NCBI RefSeq assembly: GCF_036014015.1
Contig: NZ_CP107905.1
Coordinates: forward strand, 10,738,566 to 10,802,565
From: Streptomyces sp. NBC_00457
GTDB lineage: Bacteria > Actinomycetota > Actinomycetes > Streptomycetales > Streptomycetaceae
Direction: 5' to 3'
DNA: 64,000 nt
Shown here piece after piece: positions 27,674 through 35,919 of the stretch; the stretch's first letter is position 1; every line of letters starts with the position of its first letter. Below the pieces are notes generated by a model that had not been told where the DNA came from, did not search any database, and saw only the letters and a program-made list of their open reading frames with translations. The position numbers and the translations under genes were made by a program.

Positions 27674-27700
27674 CGACCACAAGTCCCCGACCACGGTCAC
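27674..27700. promoter_or_regulatory. Operator-like box shared with the replication-relaxation gene
   Basis: This 27-bp stretch contains CCCCGACCACGGTCAC and matches 25 of 27 bases of 39,686-39,712, upstream of the replication-relaxation gene. It lies 71 bp upstream of the TcpC-like gene, a sensible repressor position. Confidence 0.6.
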
Positions 27701-27716
27701 GATGGGGACACGAAGG

Positions 27717-27761
27717 CCATGGTCGGGGTCATGGTCGGCCCGACCATGACCCCGACCATGG
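27717..27761. repeat. 45-bp perfect palindrome
   Basis: Two 22-bp perfectly complementary arms flank a single C at 27,739. Each arm contains two GGTCGG units (GGTCGGGGTCATGGTCGG), so the site offers four half-sites of the same word found in the nearby operator boxes. Best read as a strong repressor operator or cruciform-forming control site of the transfer operon. Confidence 0.75.
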
Positions 27762-27865
27762 GTCAGCTGCGAGCTGGCAACCGCTCACCCTGTCTGGCAC
27801 GAGCCCTACTGCTGGCGCCTGCTGCGTGGCGTTCATGCCGCGCGGCCGTCGGATCCGTACACCGA

Positions 27866-28055
27866 TGCGCAGACGGCATTCGCCCGGGACGGTTGCGGAG
27901 TTGCGCGCTGCGCCATCCAGACCTGCGCACCCGAACGTCAGGAACCCTCGGGCGGACTGCGCAGCCGCTTAGCGCCACGCGACTGCGCACGACCCTCGAC
28001 CGGTTGCGCACCCGTGCGCACTGCTCGTTCGGGGCTGCGCAATCGGGCGTGCGCA
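27866..28055. repeat. Cluster of eight TGCGCA palindromes
   Basis: TGCGCA occurs at 27,866, 27,924, 27,958, 27,984, 28,005, 28,015, 28,036 and 28,050, often as TGCGCAC or CTGCGCA. Spacing tightens toward the gene at 28,309. By base composition roughly one copy per few kilobases would be expected. Possible iteron-like or regulator-binding array. Confidence 0.55.
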
Positions 28056-28081
28056 CCGGGTGCCCGCCGGGTCTGACCCCG

Positions 28082-28111
28082 CGTGGTCGGCCCGACCATG
28101 AACCCGACCAC
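28082..28111. promoter_or_regulatory. Second operator-like palindrome
   Basis: CGTGGTCGG-C-CCGACCATG followed by CCCGACCACG: nested inverted copies of the GGTCGG word used in the 45-bp palindrome, located about 200 bp before the plus-strand operon at 28,309. Suggests the same regulator controls both directions. Confidence 0.5.
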
Positions 28112-28308
28112 GGCAGCTAGACGGCTGCGTTGCCGGATCGTGACCGATGGTCGGGGCTGGTGGCCGCCAGCTTGGTCGGGGTCGGCCGGTGAGCTGGCGG
28201 CATGGCACACACGCCCGCCTCCACGCCCAGGCTCACCGGCTGCCCCACCTCGGCGAGTCCGGTGCGCCGTCCTGGCTACCGCGCGCAGCCGGCGTCGGGG
28301 GCACGGCG

Positions 28309-29736
28309 GTGAGCCGCTTCGGGGCGGGGATCCGCCGGGGTGTGATGGCCGGTGATCAGTTCACCCAGATCGCCAACGCGCTGTTCCGCGACGCCCAGCT
28401 GTCGTTCAAAGCCAAGGGGATCTTCGGGTACGTCAGTACGCACCGGAGCGGCTGGCAGGTGACGATCGCCGACCTCGTCCGCCTGGGCCCGGACGGACGG
28501 GAAGCGGTCCGCACCGCCCTGAAGGAGCTGGAGGCGCACGGCTACCTGATCCGTGAGCGCCTGCGTCGCCCGGACGGCACCCTCGGCGAGATCGTCTACT
28601 GCATCACCGACCGCCCGGCCACCCTGGACATCGCGCTGATCGAAGCCGACGTGGTGGTCACGGCCCCCGAGACCGAGGCGGCCGGCCGCTTCGGGGCGGG
28701 GATCCGCCGGGGGGTGATGGCCGGCGATCAGTTCACCCAGATCGCCAACGCGTTGTTCCGCGACGCCCAGTTGTCCTTCAAGGCCAAGGGCCTGTTCGGA
28801 CTGCTCTCCACGCACCGGGAGGGCTGGCGGATGACCGTCACCGACATCGCCCGCCGGGGCCGCGACGGCGAGTCAGCCGTCAAGAGCGGGCTGAAGGAAC
28901 TGGAGAAGCACGGCTTCCTCGTCCGCGAACGCGAGCGCGACCTGGACGGCACCCTCGGTGCGGCCGCGTACTTCATCACCGATCTGCCCGCCCTGCAAAA
29001 CACCAGGTCCGGGCCAGAGTCGGGTTTTCCACCATTGGATGACCCTACGTTGGCTGATCGGTCCACTAAGAACACCAACAGTAAGAAGACCACTCAGCAG
29101 AAGACCAGACCCCTCCCTCCCGGCGCCTGCGCACCACGACCGCGCCGCGCGGCGCCGTCGGCGCCGCGGACGGCCCCGACCGCATCGGAGCCCGCGGACC
29201 TCGAACCGGGCGTTCGCCTGCTGCTGGCGATCGGCGCACGGCGCCCCGAGCTGCTGCTGACCGACCAGGTCCTCACCGAGCAGGGCCGGACCGTCACCGC
29301 GATGCTGGACGCCGGCTGGACGCGCGAGCAGCTCGAGCACGTCATCAGCGGCCGCCCTCTGCCACAGCCGGTCCGCACCACCGTCGGCGCGATCATCGCC
29401 GCCCGCCTGCGCGCCGCCCAGGCATACCCACCGCCCGCCACGGTCGCCGATCACCACGACATGCCCGTGTGGCGTGACATGCCGCCGCGATCGGCGAGGT
29501 CCGCGGCCGCGCGCACGGTGAGCGAGGCCCTGACCTACCGGGCCCTCGTCGAATGCGCCGGCTGCGGCAGGCCCGGCACCGCCCCCGGCGAGGACCTCTG
29601 CCCGGCCTGCCTCGGCTGGTCGCCGTGCCGCACCTGCCCCGGCCCCACCGCCCGCCGGGCTCACCCCGACGGCGACGGCCGCTGCACCACATGCGCCTCA
29701 GCCCTGATCGATCCTCTGGAAGCGAGCACTTCATGA
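28309..29736 (+). CDS. DNA-binding protein with tandemly duplicated winged-helix domain
   Basis: A 475-aa protein. Residues about 3-115 and 127-240 are two copies of one winged-helix domain: RFGAGIRRGVMAGDQFTQIA is identical in both, followed by similar NALFRDAQLSFKAKG and a recognition wing. DNA identity between the copies (around 28,315-28,430 and 28,688-28,800) shows a recent duplication. A disordered linker leads to a C-terminal domain with a zinc-ribbon-like Cys set (CAGCGR, CPACLGW, CRTC, CTTC). Likely a replication or regulatory DNA-binding protein of the element. Start GTG; ATG at 28,344 is an alternative. Confidence 0.75.
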   Translation: MSRFGAGIRRGVMAGDQFTQIANALFRDAQLSFKAKGIFGYVSTHRSGWQVTIADLVRLGPDGREAVRTALKELEAHGYLIRERLRRPDGTLGEIVYCITDRPATLDIALIEADVVVTAPETEAAGRFGAGIRRGVMAGDQFTQIANALFRDAQLSFKAKGLFGLLSTHREGWRMTVTDIARRGRDGESAVKSGLKELEKHGFLVRERERDLDGTLGAAAYFITDLPALQNTRSGPESGFPPLDDPTLADRSTKNTNSKKTTQQKTRPLPPGACAPRPRRAAPSAPRTAPTASEPADLEPGVRLLLAIGARRPELLLTDQVLTEQGRTVTAMLDAGWTREQLEHVISGRPLPQPVRTTVGAIIAARLRAAQAYPPPATVADHHDMPVWRDMPPRSARSAAARTVSEALTYRALVECAGCGRPGTAPGEDLCPACLGWSPCRTCPGPTARRAHPDGDGRCTTCASALIDPLEASTS

Positions 29737-31178
29737 CGGACACGCTCCACACACCGCGCACGGCACCCCAGCAGCCTCTCCGTCCCTTCGCCCGCGATCC
29801 GCGACGGTGGGAGGAAGAACGATCCCGCGCGCTGCTGACCGGCCACGTCTGCCGCGACACCGCGTGCACCGGCACGTGCGAGCCCGTGCTCGTGTGCGAG
29901 CGCACCGGGTGGGGCTGGCTGACCTGGACCGTGCCCGGTGACGGCACTCTGCCCGACCTCCCTCGACAGATCGGGGTGCTCACCCCGGGCGCGACGATGA
30001 CACAACGGCTGGCCGTGCGCTGGCTGACCAGGCGCCCCGCCCTGACCAGTACAAGCCCCGCATCCCTGCGGCTCTCCGCGGTTCTCGTGGCCGTCATCAG
30101 CCTCTTCGCCGCCCTGTTCGCCCTCAACCGCGGCATCCCCACCGACCTCGTGCTGCCGGCGATGCTGCTTGCCCCGCTGCTCACCGAGCACCTGCCCGAC
30201 CGGCTCGACGACCGGGCCCGCGAACACGTCCGCAGCGTCGAAGGAGACGCCGCCTGCCAGTACCTCCAGCGCCTCGCTGCCCTGCACACCTACATCGTCC
30301 AGGCTGCCGCTGGCAGGGACCGCTACGACCTGCGCCGGGCGGCCGAGATCGGCCACCACCTGTTGTGGGACGCCGCCGACCTGCTCCAGAACCAGGACAC
30401 CCGCTCGGCCTCGACTCGCCTTAGCGACCGGGAACGGCTGATGGTCCAGCTCGCCGACCAAGTCGCCCAGACCGTGGAGCGCACCCGCGCCGAGCTGGCT
30501 TCCGGCGAGGCCGACCAGCCCCACGGTGGCGACGGCCCGTTGGGCCCGCTCCCGCCCGGCTTCGAACCAGCGACACGGCCAACACCTTCACCCGCACCCG
30601 ACACTTCACCGCTGAAGGGATTCCGACCCATGACGCAAACCCAGGCCGACGACGCCGTCCGCACCACGGACGTCTACCTGCTCTTCGCCCACGAGCCGTA
30701 CTACCCTGGCGATGGCGCACGGGAGATCAACACCACCGTGGTCGCCGCCGCCTCCCTGCTCCACCCCCAGGTGCAACAGCCCGACGGCGCCCGGATTCAC
30801 GAACGCCTCACCCGGAGACGCAAGCCGGGCGAGATCATCCCGCTCTCGACCCTCACCCACGAACTGGGCGGCGGCGCCGACTGGCCGAAGGTCGGCGATT
30901 GGGAGAAGGTCACCACCGACCTCCTGCAGCTCGTCCACGCCAGGGAGTGCGACGCCCTCAGCCTCGGCCTCCCCGAGATCGCGCGCGCCCTCATCATCGC
31001 CGGGCCGAACAACCACGTGCGCGCCTACGACACCGCAGCCGACCAGTCGACCACTTACGGGCCGACGGACCGCGCCGCCGTCCTGGCCGAGGTCACCAAG
31101 TTCCTCACCGGCCTCGTAGCCGAGCAGGACCTCTGGCCGGGCGATGGCCTGCTGCCCCCGCGCTTCCACCAGGCGTAA
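29733..31178 (+). CDS. Membrane protein, unknown function
   Basis: A 481-aa protein, ATGA-coupled to the winged-helix gene. N-terminal CRDTACTGTCEPVLVC looks like a metal or disulfide cluster; two helices lie at about residues 108-150 (LSAVLVAVISLFAALFAL; LPAMLLAPLL), then a soluble helical region. The last 180 residues (from MTQTQADDAVRTTDVYLLFA) form a separate domain with an internal ATG that could be an additional start. Not recognised; operon position suggests plasmid maintenance or transfer control. Confidence 0.7.
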   Translation: MTDTLHTPRTAPQQPLRPFARDPRRWEEERSRALLTGHVCRDTACTGTCEPVLVCERTGWGWLTWTVPGDGTLPDLPRQIGVLTPGATMTQRLAVRWLTRRPALTSTSPASLRLSAVLVAVISLFAALFALNRGIPTDLVLPAMLLAPLLTEHLPDRLDDRAREHVRSVEGDAACQYLQRLAALHTYIVQAAAGRDRYDLRRAAEIGHHLLWDAADLLQNQDTRSASTRLSDRERLMVQLADQVAQTVERTRAELASGEADQPHGGDGPLGPLPPGFEPATRPTPSPAPDTSPLKGFRPMTQTQADDAVRTTDVYLLFAHEPYYPGDGAREINTTVVAAASLLHPQVQQPDGARIHERLTRRRKPGEIIPLSTLTHELGGGADWPKVGDWEKVTTDLLQLVHARECDALSLGLPEIARALIIAGPNNHVRAYDTAADQSTTYGPTDRAAVLAEVTKFLTGLVAEQDLWPGDGLLPPRFHQA

Positions 31179-31519
31179 AAGCCCGGTTCTGACCCCTGGC
31201 CCGGCGGCAATGTCGGTGCGCTGCGCCAGTTATCACGTTCAACCCTGCGTCGTCGGCTGCGAATGCCGCCCGAAGACAAGCTCAGAGGCCGTGTCACAAC
31301 GGTTGCGTCCATGGAGATGGTGTACGGGTTCGACCTGATCCGGGGGTTTGCTCCGGCATTGGGGATGGTGCCCGCATAGATGAACGGCCACCGGCTGATC
31401 TTCGAAGTGAGATCACCGAGTGGCCGTCAACACACCACTCCCGCGGACGTGACCGCGGTGGCAGTACTTGGGGCGATTCCTCATCGCTCTGGTGGCTGGC
31501 GAGGATGGCCCCGACCTCA
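31179..31519. other. Gap with an inverted repeat, probable mobile-element relic
   Basis: No supportable gene. A stem-loop spans 31,384-31,427: ACGGCCACCGG and TGATC on the left, GATCACCGAGTGGCCGT on the right, around TTCGAAGTGA. Such symmetric ends are typical of insertion-sequence remnants or convergent terminators. It lies between a rightward and a leftward gene, so a bidirectional terminator role is also possible. Confidence 0.35.
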
Positions 31520-32476
31520 TCATCCGCATCGACCATTGCAATCGAACATCCAGAACAAACCGCAGTCGGAGGGAATAACGGTGCAACCTCCGCGCAAGCA
31601 GTAGTAGCCGCCGGCGCAGCAAACGCAGTCCTGGGTTGAACAATCACAATAGGCAGACGGGCCCCGGATTGCTGGCGGGTCAGCAGGACCGATACGCATG
31701 GCCATAGCTTCAGCTTCCTGCAAACCTAGTGTCTCCTTGGCCCGCTTACTGAGTCTGCGCATCTCCTCGGTGTGATCGCCGGGTGACACGAAGACGCGAG
31801 CAGCGAGGGCGGAAACATCATCCATGACCTGGAGTTGAGCGGCTGTCGCGTGGGGGTGATCTCGGCGGTAGTGATCGATGTTCCTGAGCCAGACCGCGGT
31901 TCGTTCCTCGGGGGACAGGGCTTTTACGATTGCCTTCCGGTAAGGGACTGTGTGCCGGACGATCTCCTCGTACGTGCGCGGCAGACGGTCCATGTTTGCT
32001 GTAACCCAGGCGTCGGCCGCGGTACGTTTCGATTGGGCGAAGGCGGGAGTCCGACCGGTCAGGGTCAGCCCAATTGCGACGCCCAAGCCACCACTCAGCT
32101 GAAGGAATCGCTTGCGCCCCATTTCGGGGCCAGATGCCTCTGAAGGCTTCCCACTGGTTCCCTGGCGTTGTCTTCCCAGTGCTCGCAGCACCCGTACCGT
32201 CACCTGGGGACCGAGATGCCTGGCCAGTGTGAATGACATGGCGGTGCCTGTCCAGGCTTTTACTTTGTCGCCGTTCACTCGCAGCAATGTAGGCGCCCAT
32301 TTCGGGTCCGCGCCCATTCTCCTGTGTCGCCAACGCTGGACGTCGTCATGTTCCAGTGGCATCACCTCAAGCTTCCCGGCGCTTGCCTCTGACACAGATG
32401 CGGAGATGGCAGAGCATGTATTACATGCCCCGTCGAAGGCTAGAACCCATCGCGTCTGATCTAATTGAGGTTTCAT
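31520..32476 (-). CDS. DCC-type thiol protein fused to a fulvocin C-like cysteine-rich exported domain
   Basis: A 318-aa three-part protein. Residues 10-110 resemble the DCC (DUF393) thiol-disulfide family, with FDGACNTC (Cys18, Cys21). Residues 119-148 look like a twin-arginine-like signal (GRKRFLQLSGGLGVAIGLTL ... AFAQ). The remainder ends in 42 residues holding ten Cys (CDCSTQDCVCC, CLRGGC, CNGRCG), the pattern of bacteriocin fulvocin C-related proteins. I infer an exported disulfide-rich peptide precursor with its own redox domain. ATG preceded by GGGAG. No neighbouring transporter or immunity gene is evident. Confidence 0.7.
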   Translation of the reverse strand: MKPQLDQTRWVLAFDGACNTCSAISASVSEASAGKLEVMPLEHDDVQRWRHRRMGADPKWAPTLLRVNGDKVKAWTGTAMSFTLARHLGPQVTVRVLRALGRQRQGTSGKPSEASGPEMGRKRFLQLSGGLGVAIGLTLTGRTPAFAQSKRTAADAWVTANMDRLPRTYEEIVRHTVPYRKAIVKALSPEERTAVWLRNIDHYRRDHPHATAAQLQVMDDVSALAARVFVSPGDHTEEMRRLSKRAKETLGLQEAEAMAMRIGPADPPAIRGPSAYCDCSTQDCVCCAGGYYCLRGGCTVIPSDCGLFWMFDCNGRCG

Positions 32477-32727
32477 TCTCTCCCTGTTCTGCTTGCAGGA
32501 ACTTCACTAAGTGAGGGACAGTGATTTTCTGGTCAGCGTTGTTCTCATGCATTCGATGGCCCATCAGCGGCGTCCTAGCCTCGGTCTTGCGTTTTTCAAT
32601 TCCCTGCAGAGTCATGATGGACAGGCCGGTGGCTTGACAATCGCGTCGGGTGGTCGCAGGTTCCACTGTTCCGGGGCAGGACCTGTTGCGGTGCCGCCGA
32701 CTACGCTTTCCGGCGGCACCGCGACAG

Positions 32728-32910
32728 GCGTCGGAGAGCATGGCGACTTCCCGGCAGCGGTAGATGAAGGACTTAGCGCTGACGCCCCAGAATCTATGCA
32801 GGTCGGCGAGCGTGCCAGGTCAAGGCGGCGCAGCAGGGGGCGATCCTCGTGGAGGGGGTGAGGAACTCCTTAGCGAACGCGTCGGCCTGGCTCCTGCCGG
32901 CGTCGCAGTG
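32728..32910 (-). pseudogene. Frameshifted ImmA/IrrE-type peptidase relic
   Basis: Two frames carry adjacent pieces typical of the C-terminal part of ImmA/IrrE metallopeptidases: SQADAFAKEFLTPS, then, after a frame change, LADLHRFWGVSAKSFIYRCR followed by EVAMLSDA. No intact frame joins them and the HExxH end is missing. Such peptidases normally sit beside XRE regulators of mobile elements. Confidence 0.4.
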
Positions 32911-32985
32911 CGGTACGAGGGAGCCCAACGGGACTACCTGGAGCGCCACACAAGGCAGGCCACTACGCCAGGCTGCCTCACCTTT

Positions 32986-33321
32986 TTAGTATTCCCACTC
33001 CGACCAAATATCGCTGGCGTATTCCAAATTCGGACACGTAGCCCTAGACCTGCTGGTGCTACCCACCCATGGTCCTGTCACCACGTGGTCGCCGGTTCGG
33101 GGGTTGAGACAGTAGACCTTTACTCGGTGAGAAATGCCCCATGAGCCAGAAATGCAGCGAGACTCGCCTGTGACCTGATTGACCCGATAGCCCGAGCAAG
33201 GTGCGGCAGCTGAAGGGGCGGAAGCCGACGACGGGAGCACAGCTGCTTGTGCCGCGGCGGGGGCGCAGAGGGCTACGATCGCAGCGGCGCCAGTAGCGGC
33301 GGCTGCTAGGCGTATGCGCAT
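32986..33321 (-). CDS. Small secreted protein
   Basis: A 111-aa protein with a clear Sec signal (RLAAAATGAAAIVALCAPAA, cleavage after AQA) and a Ser/Ala linker, then about 65 residues with four Cys (CSGYRV, SRCISG, VYCLNP, ATCPNL) that probably pair. ATG preceded by GGAGAA at 7-nt spacing. No family recognised; resembles small secreted wall-associated or inhibitor-like proteins of Streptomyces. Confidence 0.75.
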   Translation of the reverse strand: MRIRLAAAATGAAAIVALCAPAAAQAAVLPSSASAPSAAAPCSGYRVNQVTGESRCISGSWGISHRVKVYCLNPRTGDHVVTGPWVGSTSRSRATCPNLEYASDIWSEWEY

Positions 33322-33450
33322 CAGATCTTCTCCTATGCATCGTGTTGCGGGATTCGCTTATCAGGGCAGGCTTGCAACGCCCCGAAGGCAGAGGCTGATG
33401 ACAAGCCGTAAGGCTGGCTGGCGCCCACGGCCGGGGCAACGGCCATCGGT

Positions 33451-33514
33451 TGTCCCGGACAGACATGGGCTGTCCGGGCAGGTCAGGGCCTTGTCTGAAT
33501 CGTGTCCCGGACAG
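33451..33514. promoter_or_regulatory. TGTCCCGGACA operator-like repeats
   Basis: TGTCCCGGACAG occurs at 33,451 and 33,503, with a related CTGTCCGGGCA at 33,470. Each is a near-perfect inverted repeat about 50-110 bp upstream of the HTH-lectin gene. The same word recurs at 35,097-35,109, suggesting a common binding protein, perhaps that HTH protein itself. Confidence 0.5.
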
Positions 33515-33564
33515 CCGGGCATGGCGGATTCCGCCGTTGTCCCTCCTGCCAAAGCCACAGCAAG

Positions 33565-34485
33565 ATGACGTTCATGGGGAACCTGGGGGAGTTGTCGCCG
33601 TACGAAGCCCGAGACGCTGCCGGTTTCATCCAGTCGATGCAGCAGCTCAAGGAGCGTTCAGGGCTGACCTATCGCGAATTGGAGGAGCAGGCCGCCCGAA
33701 ACGGCGACGTGCTGGCGCGCAGCACGCTGGCCGACATCCTCAGACGGACAAGCCTGCCGCGACCCGACCTGCTGGCCGCATTCGTCCGCGCCTGCGGGGA
33801 CGGCGAGCGGGTCGACGCCTGGCTGGACGCCAGGGACCGGATCGCCACCACACACACGACTGCCGCGCCTGTCCCTGCGCCCGACTTCGAAACCGATGCT
33901 CATCCGCAAGCCGAAGCGGCTGCGATCGTGCGGCCCCGCCGGACCAGGACCCGCACAGCCGCCGCCGCGACCGCGCTCCCGCTCCTGGCCCTGGCCGCCT
34001 GGGGATTGCTCCCCGGCGACTCCGACGAGCCAAAGACACCGGCTTCTCCCGCCGACGGCTGGGTCACCATCCACCCCGTCCGCACGCCCGATCTCTGCCT
34101 GACCGACGGACGCGACCGCGACGGCGCCTACGACAGCGCCGTAGCCGTCCAACTCCCCTGTGCCCAGGCCCCCGTGCCGCGCACCTACCTCGAACCGACA
34201 GGTGCGGGGCTCTACCGCATCCAGTGGCACCATCCCCAGCTGGGAAAGGGATGCCTGACGGTCATGGGCGAGGACCAGCTCAAAGGCATGCTCGAACCCC
34301 GCCGGAACTGTGCGCAGGGCACCCTCTTCCGCCTGGAACCCACTGCCGGGACCTTCCGGCTGCGTCCGGCCACCAGCAGCGGGTGCATCGGCATCGTCGA
34401 CAACGACACCACTGCGGGCGCCGAGGCGATCGAGGAACGCTGCACCGGCGCGGCGGATCAGCGTTTCCTGGTCCGGGCGGGCTGA
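33565..34485 (+). CDS. HTH regulator with transmembrane helix and ricin-type lectin-like domain
   Basis: A 306-aa protein in three parts: an XRE-type HTH (about residues 10-75, FIQSMQQLKERSGLTYRELE, ARSTLADILRR), a helix at about 130-148 (ATALPLLALAAWGLLPG), and an exported beta-trefoil-like domain with three Cys pairs and QW-type repeats (GCLTVMGEDQLKGMLEPRRN; SGCIGIVDNDTTAGAEAIEE). This is a membrane-spanning sensor architecture common in Streptomyces: outside binding, inside DNA contact. ATG at 33,565; another ATG three codons on is possible. Likely autoregulated through the TGTCCCGGACA sites. Confidence 0.8.
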   Translation: MTFMGNLGELSPYEARDAAGFIQSMQQLKERSGLTYRELEEQAARNGDVLARSTLADILRRTSLPRPDLLAAFVRACGDGERVDAWLDARDRIATTHTTAAPVPAPDFETDAHPQAEAAAIVRPRRTRTRTAAAATALPLLALAAWGLLPGDSDEPKTPASPADGWVTIHPVRTPDLCLTDGRDRDGAYDSAVAVQLPCAQAPVPRTYLEPTGAGLYRIQWHHPQLGKGCLTVMGEDQLKGMLEPRRNCAQGTLFRLEPTAGTFRLRPATSSGCIGIVDNDTTAGAEAIEERCTGAADQRFLVRAG

Positions 34486-34829
34486 TAGCCCCGTGCACCT
34501 GAGCCTTCGCAGGCGGCGACCCTGCCCCTGTCCTGGCCGCACGGGCGGCTCCTTCAACGACACTGAGAGGCGAGTCGTCGCACGAGGCAATGAGTGGTGT
34601 GCATCGTGAAGTCGCAGGTCGCGGGTCTGGTGTGCGTGACGAGTGGGGTACTCGTGCTGGTCGGCGGCCGATGACCACGACCTAGATCATCGGGCATGTC
34701 CGGTTCAGGCGGGATGCTGGGTTCGACTGCGACCACCACCGGCCCCCGCAGGGGGCCGGCGTGTTCCTGCTGTGCGGGGAAGGTTCCCGCATCTTCGGTA
34801 GTCACGTGCTCACCCCTCCGTCGCCGTCT
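34486..34829. other. Gap without a supportable gene
   Basis: Open frames exist on both strands (for example 34,554-34,805 minus) but show no ribosome site or recognisable protein. It separates the HTH-lectin gene from an IS3 relic. Confidence 0.35.
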
Positions 34830-35039
34830 GCAGGTGTATACCGGCGTATCCAGGCCCAGTTGGACCGCTGGGCGTCGCCGCGGGCCCGGAGCTGGTCCGC
34901 CGCCTCATACGTGAATTGGGCCTGGTGCCCTGCCAGCCGCGGCCGAGGAGGTTCGGCCTCACGCAGGCCGCAGCCGGCCAGGTGCCGGACCTCGTCGGCC
35001 ACGACTTCACGGCGGATGCGTCCGGCGCAAAGCTCGTCA
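34830..35039 (+). pseudogene. IS3-family transposase (OrfB) fragment, frameshifted
   Basis: One frame gives VYRRIQAQLDRWASPRA; after a one-base shift the next gives GPELVRRLIRELGLVPCQPR followed by PDLVGHDFTADASGAKLV. These are consecutive parts of the HTH_21/pre-integrase segment of IS3-family OrfB. The DDE catalytic core is absent; homology stops where the GGATCCGGACA tandem repeat begins. Confidence 0.65.
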
Positions 35040-35043
35040 GACA

Positions 35044-35109
35044 GGATCCGGACAGGATCCGGACAAGGCGAGTGACCAGGCCGGACAGAGTGTCAGCTGT
35101 CCGGGACAG
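35044..35109. promoter_or_regulatory. GGATCCGGACA tandem repeat and CTGTCCGGGACAG box
   Basis: Two tandem 11-bp GGATCCGGACA units (35,044-35,065), a GGCCGGACAG, and the perfect palindrome-like CTGTCCGGGACAG at 35,097-35,109. The last equals the sites upstream of the HTH-lectin gene. Lies 230 bp upstream of the secreted protein at 35,339. Confidence 0.45.
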
Positions 35110-35338
35110 AAAACTCTGATTGCGCCGCCTGGCATTCCCCCGTCAGTCTTTGTCTCGCTGTCCGGTCCGCATGTCCCCCGCTTCCATCCGCACACGGAGC
35201 GGCCGGGCCGACTATCCGAGCGACTGCCCGAATACCAGACTGGAGAAGGTCGTTGCGAGCCCTCCAGGGCTTATGACAACCCGATCATGGGAAAACGGGC
35301 GATCTGAAACCGTTACGACCCAGAAGAGGGGAATGCCT

Positions 35339-35800
35339 ATGCGTGCGCGCAGTGTTGGTCGCCGTCTAGCCACCGTCTGTGTTTCTGCTGCTGCTCTCAC
35401 ACTCGTGATCAGTAGTGCGCCGGCCAACGCAGCCGACGACTACAACCAGGCTGTGCCAGGCTCACCGCCGTCGGGCATGAGCTGTTACTCCAACTCCTAC
35501 CTGGATGCCTGCTTCAAGAAGTACGGCGATCAGCTGTGGGTGAGAAACCACAGCGCCAGTTCGCCCGCCTACATGCAGTGGGAGAACTGGTTGTACATGA
35601 CCAACGGCGGGTGGGAACTGTACCGCCAAGGCAACTGCACGACTACGCAACTCAATGTCGGGCAGTGGGGTGTGTGCAACAAAGACTTCTACGAGAACAC
35701 CACCGAACGGTGGGACGGTACCGGCAGTATGCTGCGGTGGCGCATCATCTCTGGGGCTTCCATCTCGTCCTGGGGCCCGTATTACCTGAACGATCAGTAA
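35339..35800 (+). CDS. Small secreted protein
   Basis: A 153-aa exported protein: Sec signal (RRLATVCVSAAALTLVISSA, cleavage after ANA), mature part rich in Trp/Tyr with three Cys (MSCYSNSYLDACFKKYG, GNCTTTQLNVGQWGVCNKD). ATG at 35,339 is preferred over 35,333 because AGAGGGG is then 7 nt upstream. Followed by a strong terminator. GC is slightly lower than neighbours. Unrecognised; possibly co-regulated with the HTH-lectin gene via the shared box. Confidence 0.8.
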   Translation: MRARSVGRRLATVCVSAAALTLVISSAPANAADDYNQAVPGSPPSGMSCYSNSYLDACFKKYGDQLWVRNHSASSPAYMQWENWLYMTNGGWELYRQGNCTTTQLNVGQWGVCNKDFYENTTERWDGTGSMLRWRIISGASISSWGPYYLNDQ

Positions 35801-35828
35801 TCTGGAGTCGCCCGCCGGGGACGAGGCC

Positions 35829-35860
35829 CGTGGCCCTGGAACCACCTTTCCAGGGCCACG
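35829..35860 (+). terminator. Hairpin terminator of the 35,339 gene
   Basis: Perfect 13-bp arms (CGTGGCCCTGGAA / TTCCAGGGCCACG) around a 6-nt loop, 29 bp after the stop codon; no T-run, as is usual in Streptomyces. Confidence 0.75.
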
Positions 35861-35919
35861 CCGCATGTCGGTGCAAACCTGGGTGAACCATCATCGTTTT
35901 CTCTTCATCCGCCGATAGG

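Larger units (their letters stand above)
27604..28308. other. Divergent control region between transfer operon and 28,309 operon
   Basis: About 700 bp with no gene. It holds the operator-like direct repeats, a 45-bp palindrome and a TGCGCA cluster listed separately. Both divergent operons start here, so it should contain their promoters; no convincing -35/-10 pair could be picked by eye. It is also the most plausible place in this half of the window for an origin or oriT. Confidence 0.6.
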
